From Paramecium pentaurelia (lineage: Eukaryota > Ciliophora > Oligohymenophorea > Peniculida > Parameciidae), in assembly GCA_905183005.1 (NCBI GenBank), contig CAJJDO010000094.1, forward strand, positions 203,364 through 267,363: DNA of 64,000 nucleotides, in the 5' to 3' direction. The notes beneath the pieces are model-generated. The model did no database searches. It was given only the letters and a program-made list of their open reading frames with translations, and had not been told where the DNA came from. Position 1 is the stretch's first letter, and each line of letters begins with the position of its first letter. Position numbers and translations under genes: made by a program. This document shows, in pieces, positions 12,382-24,345 of the stretch.

Positions 12382-13433
12382 TCAATAATCTTCTACAATT
12401 TCAACAACTCCACATATGTCTATTATTGGATATAAATCTTTTGTTGTATCAATTTTCATAGTCTAATTAATTTATTATTTTTTACAAAAATTTCTTCATT
12501 ATTAATTATCCAAGTTAGCAATTATTATTTTGTTTAAATCTTCAAACTAATAATGGATTCTAGAAAAATCTTAATTTTCTTATAAGATTTATTATTAATT
12601 GATGCATCTAAATGAGAATAACTCATACTATTGCTTTAAATTAAATATAATCTATTTAGGAAAATTCATTACCCATGACCAATACTCTTTAATTTATCCT
12701 AATAATTTGATTCTATTGGCTTCTCTAAATGGCATAATCCCAAGGCAATGCTGAATCCACTCACAAATTTAAATTTTAAAATTGTCTCTTCATTTTTTGG
12801 AATCAAATAATCACATAAAACATATCCAACTCCACTTGCTTATTTCCCATTATTTTATATTTAAATATTTTAAATTGCCCTGTATTTTTCTGAGAACACT
12901 AAAAGATCTTATTTTAATGGTTTAATATTTTATATTTGTATTTATTCTTTTTTTAAAGATTTTTCTTCCAAATTTTCATTATCAATTATACTTAATGAAT
13001 TTAGAGCAGTTTTTATAAGACTTTTAAAAGTATTTATTTCGTTTGTAAGATTGTTTATTTAAAAATTTACTTCTTTTTCTATTGATTAAAGTCCCATTAA
13101 TTTCTTTATAAAATTTTCTAATTTGGAGATACCCATAGAGTCAATGTCTTAATCCTTCTAACTATTCAAAAGATTCATTGTTTCATTTAATAAATTAGAT
13201 AATTAGAGAATAAATCCCTAAAAATTTATTAAATTTTGATAAGACTTTAAGCACTAATCAATCCATGACTATAGTTGCCCATATTACTTTAAATCATTCT
13301 CATGGCCTTTATGAAATTCAACTTTACAGCCAATACAATAAGGTCTTGGATTTTTACATTTTTCATTTATACACACCCCTAAAATCTAACTCTCTTCATG
13401 GTCATGTTATTGGCACTTTAACTGTGACATCAT
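12382..13433 (-). CDS. B-box zinc-finger / coiled-coil / SPRY-like protein
   Basis: 335 residues, two introns (21 and 23 nt). N-terminal zinc-binding module: 'CQQHDHEESQILGVC', 'CKNPRPYCIGC' and 'HKGHEN' give C/H ligands in B-box order. A coiled coil follows (~residues 60-190), then a beta-rich region with 'GYVLCDYLIPKNEETILKFK', 'LLTWIINNEEIF' and 'DLYPIIDICGVVEIVEDY' that resembles a B30.2/SPRY fold. This is TRIM-like without a RING finger, so no ubiquitin-ligase activity is implied. An alternative start lies one codon downstream (Met-Met). Confidence 0.75.
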
Positions 13434-13796
13434 ATTTTGAAATACCTAATCCAATATATAAAAGTAAATAAATACTTTTTGGTTTTAAAATAATTAAAAT
13501 ATATTTTATTATTTGTATTATAAAATATATAATTATGACTATGAATCACTCCAAATTACAAAAATAGTCAAGCATATGATTTAGTTTTTCTAACAATAAA
13601 ATAAATATTAGGAAATAGAGTCTTAGAGGGAATCAAACCCTAAACTTTCAGCTTTTTAGATTGACACTCTAATTAAGTCTTAAAATTATTTGTTAATAAT
13701 TATATATATGTAAAAATTGGAGAAATATTTAAAAGAATTATAAAATTTATAATGTTTCAGAAAATTTATAAAATTAATAGAAATTATTTAATTTAA
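13434..13796. other. intergenic with a tRNA-like remnant
   Basis: 363 bp between divergent genes. AT-rich except for a tRNA-like patch at 13621-13686 (separate entry). No protein-coding frame seen. Confidence 0.5.
13621..13686 (-). pseudogene. tRNA-like remnant (degenerate)
   Basis: The minus strand shows a T-arm-like hairpin AGGG-TTTGATT-CCCT, preceded by an anticodon-arm-like TCAAT-CTAAAAA-GCTGA with one mismatch and a D-arm-like TTAGAG. The two acceptor halves do not pair: both ends carry AGTCTTA in the same orientation on the plus strand instead of complementary sequences, and the D-arm is too short. Best read as a truncated tRNA copy; identity not assignable. Confidence 0.35.
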
Positions 13797-16717
13797 ATGA
13801 TAGAACAGTATAATAGAGTCATAATAATTTTAATAATTATGTTAAATCTCTCTATCAAAAATATATTTGAATTTTTAGACAAGAAAATAGATGGAGTTAA
13901 AGAAAATCTATTGAAAAATATAGGTATATATGAATTTATATATTTAGATTAACTTTAGGGATTGGGAATACCTGATATCTGTATAATTACTAAATAATAA
14001 CCTCTTAATTTAATCAAATCATCCTTTGAGACCTTAACATCATTTCATTTTGTATAAGGTTTATGTCCTTAATCATAAGCAGATGTTTTTGCTTATCTTC
14101 TAACGATTTTACAAAATTAAGAAAAAGCAAAGTAAACCTTGTTCTCTAAAAGTTAAAGTATTACAAAAGTAAAATATGTATCTATGCAGTTAACTTATCT
14201 TTCTTATGACAGTTTTAGCAAAACAATTTTGGTGTGCGAAATTTAATTAGAAGGTGAGAAAAAATAAAATATATTTGGGGTTCAAGAAAATAATAAATTC
14301 ATTTTGCCTACTAAATAGCATTGGAAAGGGGCATATATAAGTAATGTACTAAGAGCTATTGATGAAGATCTTAAGTTGGCAAGTGTAGGTAGATTCTTTA
14401 ATAACATAAACTTAAAAAACAATATTAAATTAGGATAAATGATTCATTCACTTCTTGAATTAATCACAATTAATACATAATTTTTTTAGGATTTTGATAA
14501 AATAATTTCAAAAAAATGTTTGTGTGATTTTGATGATATTTTATACTATATATGTTGGCCTTTAGGTATTTTGGTCACATACTTAGTAAAATCTAATTAA
14601 CTTTTAATTTTAATAAATGAATTAGAAAATATTTAAAATAATGTTGCCTTTTATTTAATTAAGAGTATTATTTTCTATAAAATGAAGTAGATTTTAAATT
14701 AAATTTAGATAATATTAAAAGTCTTTATCTTGTTTAGTTAAGATAACATCAAATTACTCTCAATTAAATTTAGTAAAATATTTATTTGGAAAGCTTTTGA
14801 TTAAATAAGGTAAATTTTAGTAAGCATTTTTGTTACTTTAAGAAATTTTAATAAAATGTTCTGAAAATTAGATGATTTGGATTACATTAGTAAAAAAATC
14901 AAATATTATTTTAGGCTTCAATATTTAGAAAATAAAATAATTATTAAGTCTGTCTTAGCGTATTAAATAAAGCAGCAGGTCTTAAAGTAATGAAATAGAG
15001 AAAATAAACTTGGATTGAAACTTATCTCTAAAATTATAGAGTTTTAACCCAAGATTATTCAATAACTAATTTAGATGATTTAGATAAAATATATACATTA
15101 ATTAATCCTATTGAAGTTGATTAAATTGAGAGTTTTACTTAATTGAGTAATTATCCTATACTTGAAAAATTATTAATGAGACTTAGGGTTTAAGATAGAA
15201 AAGAATTAAAAGTATTAAAATATTTATAAATAGTAATGGCATATTTAAGCATCAAAATTTGTGAATAATTAGGCTTATAAAATTGGATAATATGTTTATG
15301 ATTTCATCTCTTAAAATGAACTACTTTAGAATAAGAATAAACTCTCAGAATTTCAAAAAGAAATAATTAAACTTTCAATTTAAGTTGGTCATAAACAATT
15401 ATAAAAATATTTATAATATTATTTCTATTATCCAACAAATTGTTCTAGTTCTTAATATGATAATAATAATATCGATAATGCATTCTTCGAAATTAGATTA
15501 AAAAATAAAAGCGTAAGAAGAAATTAAAATGATTTTGTAAAAGTAATATTAATAATTTATATATTAGAGATAAAATAATAACAAATCAGTTTCTTTAAAT
15601 GAACTTGATTCAGATGAAGAAGATTAACCTGAATTTTTAAATTATAATTTAAACAAATCTTTTGATTTTTCAGAATCTGTTTCAAAAACAAATTTATAAA
15701 AATTAAATTAAAAAGAGATACTTCAAAATTACAAAATTTCACACAAAATATATCCAAAATTAGCAAAAAATAACTATTAGACAATTCAAGAAAATACTTT
15801 CGAGAGTGTTGAATCTTAAAGGGATTATGTTTGTAAATTAAAAGGAATTAGAAATTCACTTATGTAAAATAATAATATTATGCAAAATTTTAAGGAAAAG
15901 AAATTTAATAAAGCATAAAAAGTATAAATTTATGGATTAATTCATCATCTCAGTAATATTATAACTTAATAAATATAAACTGAGATTGGAGATTCAATGA
16001 AAAGAAAAAAAGATAATTTAAATCCTTTACTTAAAGAATTTATAGATTATATTTCTTAGACATAAAATATTCTAGATGAATTATTTTACAAAAATAATTA
16101 AATAATAAATCTTAACTAAAATTCTTAACATAAATCTATTTATAATTTAGATAAATAAACATCAAAATAAAAATTAACATAAATATTTAAATCTTCTTTA
16201 AAAGAATCTTTAAAAGATAAAAATTATTAATAAAAATAAATAGATCTAAGAGATTTTTATACTATTTATGGATTTTAATTTAATGAATAAAATGAACAAG
16301 AAACATATTTATAGTTTACTAAACAAGAATCAATTTTTTTATATAATTGTAGCAAAATTGCTAATAAACTAAAATAATAAAATTTATCATAGAAACTTTT
16401 ATAGAAATTAAGTGATCGTATTATTTCAATTTAAGTATCTTATTCTCTATTAGATACATATAAGGATGATCATTCTTAACTAATTTAAATGTATTAATTT
16501 ATATAAAATAAATAGAATATAAAAAATAATACTTGATTTTTTAGAATGTGGGATCTCTAAAATAGTATCAATTCCTATTTGGGTTGAAATTCATTTGATT
16601 AGATTAATAAAATTAAAAGGATGTAATTATGTTTTAGGATTACTATGTACTCTAGAAGATATTGATACATTTTAATTGCTGAAGAAAATAGTCTTGCAAA
16701 CAGAAAATTTACTTTGA
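13797..16717 (+). CDS. ChAPs-family (Bch1/Bud7-like) TPR protein with long C-terminal extension
   Basis: 923 residues, six introns: 13924-13947, 14721-14742, 14890-14914, 15212-15233, 15537-15567, 16491-16515. Residues ~50-400 resemble the Chs5-Arf1-binding proteins of yeast exomer: 'LGIPDICIITK', then TPR-like helices 'QLNLVKYLFGKLLIKQGKF', 'QAFLLLQEILIKCSENQMIW', 'LASIFRKQNNYQVCLSVLNK'. These load selected cargo at the trans-Golgi with Arf1. The middle is acidic/Ser-rich, followed by a Q/K-rich coiled-coil extension absent from yeast proteins; the last ~60 residues are ordered again. Two fused genes are possible but the frame is continuous. The start may be the second Met (~13839). Confidence 0.72.
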
Positions 16718-16812
16718 AAATATTCTTGATTTTATATTGTTTATTTAATTATTTTCTATTTTTTTAATAGATCTTTTTGATTTATAAGAATTGTATTATT
16801 AATAATTTATAA

Positions 16813-18334
16813 TCAAACAATGGTTTAATGAACAGAATTTCTAGCCTAAAATTTAGACTTATTAAAGTTTAATTGTGAATATTCTTGGGTTTCACTTTTT
16901 TTTAATTTTGAATTTTTTCTTACTACTTGAGATGATTGTATTTGAGAATCCTTTTTCAATACTTTGAAATTTGGGATTACACTAATACGAGGAGATTCTT
17001 AATCTACTTATAATTCTTCAGGATTTTTTTCAATTTCATTAATTTCTTTTTAAAGAAGATTATTGCTTCTTTCTCCATTTGTAGGACCTTATATTGATTT
17101 CTTTTTTGCCAATTATTATTAATCATGTTGAATAATGTCACATTAAAAATAAGGATGAGATAAAGCTGCTTCTGCACTTATTCTTTTTTCTGGATCTATT
17201 TCAAGAAGATTTATTAAAAGATCTGTTTCTTCTGGAGTAAGTTTATAGAGTTAAAGAATTTTAAAGTCTATGTTACAATTTTTATTCATCTTTAATATTT
17301 CATTTGATGTCTTTCCTGGAAATAAATCTCTGGTTGTGACTCTATTAAAAAATAAAAAAAGAAAATATATACAATTTAAAGAAAATACATCCAACACTAA
17401 AAAGATCTACTTTTTCATTATAACTATCTTTAAATTTTTCTGGTGCTGCATAACCAGGAGTACCACATATTCTCAAGTCTTATGAGGGATCTATATGAAC
17501 TGCTAAGTGAAATTCTGTTAATTTAAGTCCTTCTATGGAATCTTTATTTTTGAATACTATATTTATTGGCTTAATGTCTCTATGCATTATATTATAGGAA
17601 TGTATGTCTCTAACAGCAGTAATCAATTGCTTTATAATACTGATAATTCAAATTACTTTCATAATAATTAATATTTAAGTTCTATCTAATGCGACATTCA
17701 TAATTAATTCATATAAGTTTACTCCTTCCAAATACTCTTAAATTAAATATACAGTATTTTCTCCATTAAATACTTCATGTAAATTTTACACATATTCAGA
17801 TTTAATTTTTGTTAAACAAGAGATCTCATTATGAATCCGAGTCTTATGTAAAATATAGAATAAATACAATAGAATCTTCAAACTAATTTTTGGCGAGACA
17901 TTTTATTTCAAATGAATTACCATTTATTCTGTCAATGCATAAATATACCTAAATGTTAAAATGAATTTACTTCATCAAAATTTCCTTCTCCTAATTATTA
18001 CATGGGTTTATAAAGATGACGAACTGTTTTATACATTATTTTATTTTTTATAGTTTATCGCAACTTCAAGAGATCCTCATGAGTAGAATGGAATTGTTTC
18101 TCAATGTTATTCCACATAATGCTAAAACTTATGAGTTAATTCATTTGATTTAATTGCCATGAAATGGTATTATGCAATTCTAATTCAATTATATATTTAG
18201 GTTCTTTTCCAATCTTTATTAACATCCAAACATACTTAATTTAGAGTAATCTTAGTGGGAAGCAATTAAAGAACATATTTCTAATCTAAAAATGTGTGTT
18301 ATCGGATACAAATGAAACTTAACTAAGACTCCAT
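16813..18334 (-). CDS. predicted pseudokinase with N-terminal PH-like region
   Basis: 456 residues, six introns (24, 22, 22, 25, 27, 31 nt). Kinase fold from ~residue 100: 'LGEGNFDEVYLCIDR', lysine in 'FEIKCLAK', 'HRDIKPINIVF' with catalytic Asp and Asn, 'CGTPGYAAPEKF', 'LEIDPEKRISAEAALSHPYF'. The DFG triplet is replaced by EFH in 'LKLTEFHLAV', losing the metal-binding Asp and the Gly, so catalysis is unlikely. The ~90 N-terminal residues look like the PH-type module common in Paramecium CAMK kinases. The Ser/Lys-rich tail is ~130 residues. The start is uncertain: the frame is open upstream to a TGA at about 18413. Confidence 0.78.
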
Positions 18335-19315
18335 TAATTAAATAATAGATTTTTATATTTCATTCAATTAGACCCAACTTAGTTTCTTATCTTCTACTTT
18401 TTATAATCAAAAATGAATCAATTCTAATAATTTAATTTATAATTAAGAGACTTTCTATTTCTATACCTTTCTCATATTAAAACTAATGTATTTTTAATTA
18501 TCAAAATAATATTTCTATTAATTTTGACTTTCTTAAATTTTACATGATGAATTAAATCTTATATTATAATTTAATACCTTCTATATCCATAATATTTATA
18601 TAGATTAAATTATGTAAATATGAATAATAATTTGATAACAACTATTTAAGTTAAATATTATTTAAATTTGAAATAGGAATAAGTTTGTAATAATAGAACA
18701 GTTCAGTTCATTGATTTTGACTAATCCATATGTTTTCTTTTTAATTGTAAACTTAAATTATTAATATATTGACTGATCCCTTAGTCTAATGATAATAACT
18801 TAATATCATGAAAGATTATTCTATTTAAAGTTTATTATAACTTTTTAAGAAAACGAATTGTCAATAAGGTTACATAATTTATTACATGCATTCAAATAAT
18901 TGAATTATTAATTTTTATAACATCATATATATTTTGTAAACTATATTCAAATCATATAAATATTCATCTATTTGAAGGCATTTATCAAATACTAACCTAT
19001 TTATTAAGACAATTATTAAAGATAGATGACTATTCTGAATTTAAGAAAATAAATGTATTTATATTTCAAAATTAGATGAATCTATTAATTTCTCTCAATG
19101 TATAAACATAAATATATATAAAAATAAATTAGAAGAATAAATAAATATTATTTTTTTTAAGAATATAATAATATATATATAGATGATAATATTCATAGAT
19201 AGATATTTATGATTAAAAATGAATAGATTTCGTTTACTTTAATAATAATTTAATATTTTATAATGTGAAATTCTTATTAAATGCTTTGGAAAATAATAGT
19301 TTTTTTTATTTATAT
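18335..19315. other. intergenic, no gene seen
   Basis: 981 bp between divergent genes, the longest spacer here. The right end of the pseudokinase gene could extend ~100 bp into it. A short stretch near 18778-18825 has a D-arm-like TAGTCTAATGATAAT but no T-arm, so no tRNA is called. Otherwise AT-rich with no coding frame. Confidence 0.5.
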
Positions 19316-22300
19316 ATGATAAGTTAGAAATAATTGCCCAACATTTCAAGAACACCTCAAGCCAAAAGTTTTCACTCAATTGAACATTTATTCAACTCTT
19401 CTTAAAAATAATCTAAATAATTTCACGATAATTCGTTAAAATCTCTTCATAACATTAGTAATGTCTCATTCATTCGAAATGATAAACATGAGGTTAAACA
19501 AGATGTATTTATATTGTAAAATGTCTTTAGTAATATTATGCATCTCCATTGTTAAGCAAATCTCAAATGTTTGAAGTAGAGAGGCAAAGCAGACAAAGAA
19601 GAAATGAAGTTTATTCTCAAATGCTTAGTGAAAATCCATTCAAATTTAATAATGATTCCTAAGAAGACATAGTTCCTGAATATCCTCGAAGTACTTACAA
19701 AAATTTATGCAAATATTAGAAGTATCTTCTATTCATGTGAATTTATTTGATTTAAGAGATAAAGAGAAATTAGCATAATTATTACATGAAACTAGTGAAT
19801 TCTCTGATAAATTGTCCTAACATGTCCCATAAACAAAACCAGCAAATGTTCTAATTCAAAGATAAGATGTTATAAAATTAGCTTAATGGATTGATTATTA
19901 AATGAAAATAATTGTAGTTGATTCAAAACTTAAAGAAGAGAAGTTACTTATATAATTGGAATAAGTATTTAATTAGAGTCTCAAAGAATTAGTTAGAGAA
20001 ATATCAATTGATTGTGTAGAAAAAGGGTAATAATTTACTTGTAATTAGAGTATTATTGGAAAAGATTTGGAATCAATATGTTAATTTTAATAATATAGTC
20101 ATTTCAGCAAATCAGTAGGATACAATTAATTAAGAAAAAGAATACTTAAATCAATTAAAATAAGTAATACTAATATTAATCTAGGTTCATTAAACATACT
20201 AATTATCAGTTTAAGTTTATGAAGACAAAGTTAAATTATTAGAAAAATAAATACAATAATAATAATCAAAATATGAAGAAAAAATTATGGATTTTGATAA
20301 TCTAAATTCTAAATATAAACATATTATCTAAAAATTTCAAGATTTAAAATAAGAAAATGATGAACTAAAAAATAATTATTGTATAACCATGAATGAAAAT
20401 GAAGAATTATCCATTAAAAATAATTCTTTATTGATTGAAAATTAAAAAATATTCAAATAACTTAATGATAGAATTAATCATAGTCTTTAAAAATCAAAAA
20501 GAGGTTAAAATGCATATGGAGATTTTGATGATCATAAATCAACTAGTTGTTATGATTTATATTCTACTATGGAAATACATGTCAATAAATTAACTTAAAC
20601 AAATGTTCCAGATAAAATTTAATAATATGCTTAAACTGATTACAGATATTTCAAACAAGTAGGTGTTTAATGTGACAATTTAGATATAGATGAATAACTC
20701 ATTTCATCCCCTTAATCATCTATTAATAGGTAATTTTTATTATTTTTATAGAAATAATTCCAATCCTCCTAATTCAGAAATTAGAAAAATTAAGGAAATC
20801 AATTTTGCTTTAGAAGAAAGAGTTCGACTAGAGATTTAAGTACAAGATCAATTAAAAAAATAAAAATAATTAATTTAAAGAGAAGTTGAAGCATAATAAA
20901 TTAAATTAACTAATTAAGATAATTTAATTGTTCAATTATAAAAAGATATTGAAAATTTATAATAATAATTAGATAAGAAAAATGATAATAAATAAAGAGA
21001 AATGACAGTTGTTAGTATTGATTAATAAAATACAGATTAATAAATGACATTAGGTCCTCAATAAACTACTTCTTCAATCAAAACAAATTTAAAAATTGAA
21101 TCACAAAATAAAATTCATGAGAATGTATCAGATTTAAATAAATTAACATAAAGTTAAAAATCTAAATAATTAATAAATTTAGAAGTATCCAAATAATCAT
21201 AATCATAATCATCCTAATAATTTAAACAAACAAATTCAACTGGATTAAGCAAATTAAGTTCAATTGAAACAAAAGATTCAAAAAAATAAGTTAAGTCCTT
21301 TAAAAATTCTACATAAATAATACCAAGAAGATAATCATAAAATTCACTACATGTTAGCAACTCTTAAGAATTAGATAAGAATTAAAATAATGAGGATCCT
21401 TTAAGTAAACTTGTTAATGATTTTATGATTGATACAAAAAATAATCATAATTAAAGATCTAGTATTGTTTAATAAAGAAGATAAACATAACAATAGAATT
21501 ATATTATGATATAATAAGAAAAATTATGTAAAGAATTATTATTTATCATTAGAATAGAAATAATAAAAATTGAAAAGGGAAAACATTTATGTAGATGTCG
21601 CTTTAGCCTTTATAAGTTAATTATAGCAAGATTTTAAATAAAATCCAGATTAAATAGAAAATACAATAACTCTATAAAACATATTAAAATAAGTTTCCTT
21701 TTTCTATAAAGAAAGATTGGAATAAAAATATCCATTATATGCTATTTGTTATGAATATTTTATGAATCAATATGGATTAAAGAATGTTGCTGAATAAAAA
21801 ATGACATAATTTTGTTAAAGCTTAATATTTTACTAATAAAATCATAGAATTAGATTATTCTCTAGATTTTTATAATTAAATGAAGGAATATCAAATGAAG
21901 ATCTAGATTTTTATATATAATCATTATCAACTCTAGATGAACATTCTAATTCATTAAATTTGTTATACTGTAATTAAAATAATGATTGCATATATGTTAA
22001 GTAATCTAAAATATAAAAATAATTAATGATATTAAATGAAAAAGGATAAGAGATACTAGAATAACTCAAATAAGATTATAAAATAATAAAAAGTGAGATA
22101 TATGTTGATTTAGATTAATATTATTTGTTTTGCCTTGAACAATTTTAATATTTAAGAAAAATATAATAAGATAATTTTCATGAACTATTTTTGGCAATAG
22201 ATGTTGATGATAATTAGATCATAAATATTGAAGAATTTTTAATATTATTTAATTTAATTGAAGATAATTAAAATTATTTATTGTATAAAAAATTATTTTT

Positions 22301-22715
22301 GAAAGAGATTCAAAATAATGATGGATTAAACTTTTATTAATTTGGAATGTTTTGCATGCATAATAATTTGTTTACAAAGTAAAGATAGGATAATTTCTTT
22401 TTTTCAAATTAAGATAGCATAAATTCTATATATAATAATTGGGGATATTAAAGAAATATCATTACTGGTAGATTGAAATAGTCCAATTGTTTTAATTAAT
22501 ATTATTAGAATTTAATTAGGAAATTAGATAATGTATATTATAAAATTTAATATTATTAGGCTTTAAAAAATAATTTAAGTTATACTTGGAATTTATGGAA
22601 AATCTTAGAAGAATAATCCAAAAAAGTATTCTTGGATACTATAATTATGAATTTTATAGGAAATAATTTAAATAGCATAACTGAAAAATATGAATTTTTA
22701 TTCTCAAAAGATTGA
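19316..22715 (+). CDS. axonemal dynein light chain (p28-like) / coiled-coil / EF-hand protein
   Basis: 1084 residues, six introns (26, 29, 22, 21, 22, 25 nt). Residues ~120-270 match the p28/DNALI1-type module: 'TKPANVLIQRQDVIKLAQWI' and 'LVREISIDCVEKGVLLEKIW' ('C-E-+-G-x-L-L'). A long Q-rich coiled coil and low-complexity Ser/Gln region follow, then an ordered C-terminal ~330 residues with one EF-hand-like loop at ~residue 910 ('AIDVDDNQIINIEEFLILF'). It is far longer than p28 (~250 residues), so a cilium- or basal-body-associated scaffold rather than a bona fide light chain. Gene position gives no further clue. Confidence 0.72.
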
Positions 22716-22852
22716 ATTTAAATTATAAATAAAGGAAAGCATATGTTAATAGAAATTAATTTTAAATTTATTTTCAAAATAAATGAATTAATAATCTTAA
22801 TTTTGACTTTAAGAATATCATACTTGATATACATTTATATATTAAGAATTCT

Positions 22853-23576
22853 TCAAATCTTTTTAAAAGAATTGGTAGAACTTATCAAAGAATCTAATAA
22901 ACTTTTCTCTAAATCCTATAATTAATGTATTTTCACAAAATCATTTGCTTTTTTTAAATAATTATTTAACACAACTTATTTATGCTATGATTTGAATTAT
23001 TGTTATTTTAATAGTTTAAATTGTTCCAAATTTTATTATATCTATTATTCTTATTATTAAACTTTATGCTTTTTCTCAACATTAAAAGATTTGGATCTCT
23101 CTTTTTAAAGAGTAATAAATTTATCATATTATAATGATTATAGTTTCATTTATTAAAATTTTTATTGTTTTTATTATTAAATTGTAAGACGAATTTGCTA
23201 TTAAAGTTTAATCTAATCTTATTTTTGTTACTTTTTCATATCTCTATAGAGTTGCAGAGATTAATTTCTTGTCTCTTTGCTTTTTTACATCTATCTTAAT
23301 AAAATTTTATACTCTCTCAGAATGCTAATTATATTAATTTCGAATATTATTAATATATTCAATTTTAACTTCAGTTTGTTACTATTTTACTTGTCTATAT
23401 TATGTTTAAATATACAATCTTTATTTTTAGATGGCTAGCAATTTAATTCGATTAATCATAATATCTAATTATCGTTTCATTTCAATTTATTCTTTTTTAG
23501 ACACTCTTTCACTTATATTAGAGATGGGATCATCAAGTTTAAATGAATCTTCTTTTAGACTAAGTGCTATTGACAT
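22853..23576 (-). CDS. coiled-coil protein
   Basis: 234 residues, one very short intron (19 nt, GTAACAAAAATAAGATTAG) needed to stay in frame. Almost wholly alpha-helical, Q/K/E/L-rich, start MSIALSLKEDSFKLDDPISN. No family recognised. It is divergent from the ANP32-like gene with 40 bp between start codons. Confidence 0.72.
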
Positions 23577-23616
23577 TCTAAATTTATTATAAATTTTAAT
23601 ATTAATTCATAATTAA

Positions 23617-24320
23617 ATGAGTGGAAATAAGAAGATGGATGTTTTGATAAGCATGAAAGCTGAAATATAAGCATAAAAAGAAGGACAAGAAAAAATTTAA
23701 AAATTATGTTTTGAAAATATCAACATAGGATAATTTACAAATGAAACAATAAAATTATTGGCAAAATATAATGATTTAAGTAAAAATGATGAATAAAGAA
23801 AGTATGTTTGGAATTTAATGATTGCAAATTGTCATCTTTAGATAATTTAATAGGATTTCCAAATCTAACAAAATTACGATTATGCAATAATTATTTGGAT
23901 AAGAATAGTCTCCAACATATTATATAGCATTTTCCAAAAGTGACATACTTAGATATAAGTGGAAATAAAAAAATAAGCTAAGATGTATATTATTATTTTG
24001 AATAAAAAAAGGATCTTAAAGTTTTGGTTGAATTAAAAGAATTATAGCATTTAGTGTTTAATGAAAAAGATATTGATAGAGCACTCTTGTTTGAATTGAT
24101 ACCATAATTGAGTTATATTGATCATAAGGACAAGACTGGAAATGAAGTAGAAGATGAAGAAAATGATGATGAAGAAGATGAAGATGATGATGATGAGGAT
24201 GAAGATGAAGAAGATGAAGATTTAGAAGATGATGAGGAAGATGATGATGAAGAAGGTGCTGAAGAAGCAGAGGAATCTGAAGAAGAATAGCCAGTTTAGA
24301 AAAAGAAGAAATTATAATGA
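23617..24320 (+). CDS. ANP32-like acidic leucine-rich nuclear phosphoprotein
   Basis: 226 residues, one intron at 23780-23802. Leucine-rich repeats cover ~residues 45-155: 'LEFNDCKLSSLDNLIGFPNL', 'KLRLCNNYLDKNSLQHI', 'VTYLDISGNKKIS', capped by 'PQLSYIDHKDKTG'. Then ~55 residues almost entirely Asp/Glu (24140-24290) and a basic end (KKKK). This is the ANP32/LANP plan: nuclear chaperone, histone and phosphatase regulation in animals. The paralogue cannot be named. It converges on the AGC kinase gene, stops 25 bp apart. Confidence 0.87.
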
Positions 24321-24345
24321 GAAAATATTAAAAATAAATATAGAC

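Noticed and set aside
16518..16717. A separate small gene for the last ~65 residues of the ChAPs-like protein
   Set aside because: A canonical 25-nt intron at 16491-16515 joins it in frame and there is no ATG of its own in front.
18778..18825. Possible tRNA: D-arm-like TAGTCTAATGATAAT
   Set aside because: No GGTTCRA T-arm, no pairing acceptor stem and no anticodon stem follow within 80 bases.
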